Shown: positions 63,878 to 64,000 of the stretch, one piece after another
Layout: each line of letters starts with the position of its first letter
Numbering within the stretch: the stretch's first letter is position 1
The notes under the pieces: model-generated
What the model was told of the DNA's origin: nothing
Databases searched by the model: none
Seen by the model: the letters and a program-made list of their open reading frames with translations, nothing else
Assembly: GCF_019207085.1 (NCBI RefSeq)
Contig: NZ_JAATOM010000004.1
Span: 524,498-588,497 of the forward strand
Reading direction: 5' to 3'
DNA length: 64,000 nt
Source of the DNA: Variovorax sp. dw_308
GTDB lineage: Bacteria; Pseudomonadota; Gammaproteobacteria; Burkholderiales; Burkholderiaceae_C
Translations under genes and position numbers: made by a program

Positions 63878-64000
63878 GCGCCATGCTTCCACGTGGCCTT
63901 TTGGGCAATACGAACTATTGAATAGAGTGTCGAGGCTAAAGCGCGCGGGTCCTTGTAGCTAGCCTGATGCTCATACCCGGCTGCCGAAATATTCCTTTAA

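Overview
This is a GC-rich bacterial chromosome segment. Gene content points to a betaproteobacterium of the Comamonadaceae, most likely Variovorax or a close relative. This is inferred from a TctC/Bug-type tricarboxylate receptor, an SOS-boxed imuA-imuB-dnaE2 cassette, several branched-chain-amino-acid-type ABC systems and MHS/ACS-type MFS carriers. No rRNA, CRISPR array, transposase, integrase or prophage gene was found. There is one tRNA, tRNA-Gly(CCC).

Layout. (1) 1-8.8 kb: a catabolic operon with a periplasmic receptor, two-subunit Rieske ring-hydroxylating dioxygenase, isochorismatase-fold protein, SDR dehydrogenase and a complete LivH-LivM-LivG-LivF importer, followed by an opposing XRE-cupin regulator. 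(2) 8.8-16.4 kb: a second receptor, a class III aminotransferase, LysR/TctC divergent genes, an N-formylglutamate amidohydrolase-like gene, an AraC regulator and a Tsx-like porin. (3) 16.5-22.9 kb: the SOS mutagenesis cassette imuA-imuB-dnaE2 behind a textbook LexA box, followed by a MmcB-like putative nuclease. dnaE2 carries an in-frame palindromic insertion. (4) 23-26.3 kb: a reverse-strand lipid operon (two alpha/beta hydrolases flanking a wax ester synthase/DGAT). (5) 26.6-35.5 kb: an LtaS-type sulfatase-fold membrane enzyme, two JmjC/cupin-8 paralogues, an MFS carrier whose N-terminus appears frameshifted, tRNA-Gly, a MarR/cupin divergent pair and an outer-membrane barrel protein. (6) 35.7-47.2 kb: alaS, a ketopantoate reductase-like gene, an MHS transporter, two solute-binding proteins, a class II aldolase divergent from a Crp/Fnr regulator, DUF488, crotonase, nitroreductase and small genes. 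(7) 47.2-61.8 kb: a signalling island with stressosome-type RsbR-RsbS-RsbT, an RsbW-like/PP2C fusion phosphatase and two histidine kinases on the minus strand, facing a 2103-residue histidine kinase with eleven 92-residue HAMP-like repeats and a REC-GAF-kinase-REC protein. (8) 61.8-64 kb: a more AT-rich cassette with a pentapeptide-repeat protein, a 47-codon coupled ORF and a Tli4-type type VI immunity lipoprotein.

The points most worth a second look are: the all-substituted catalytic triad of the isochorismatase-fold protein; the palindromic element in dnaE2 and the short ImuB with the nuclease-like fourth gene; the broken MFS start; the stressosome wired to kinases; the repeat history of the giant kinase; and the type VI immunity cassette at the right edge.
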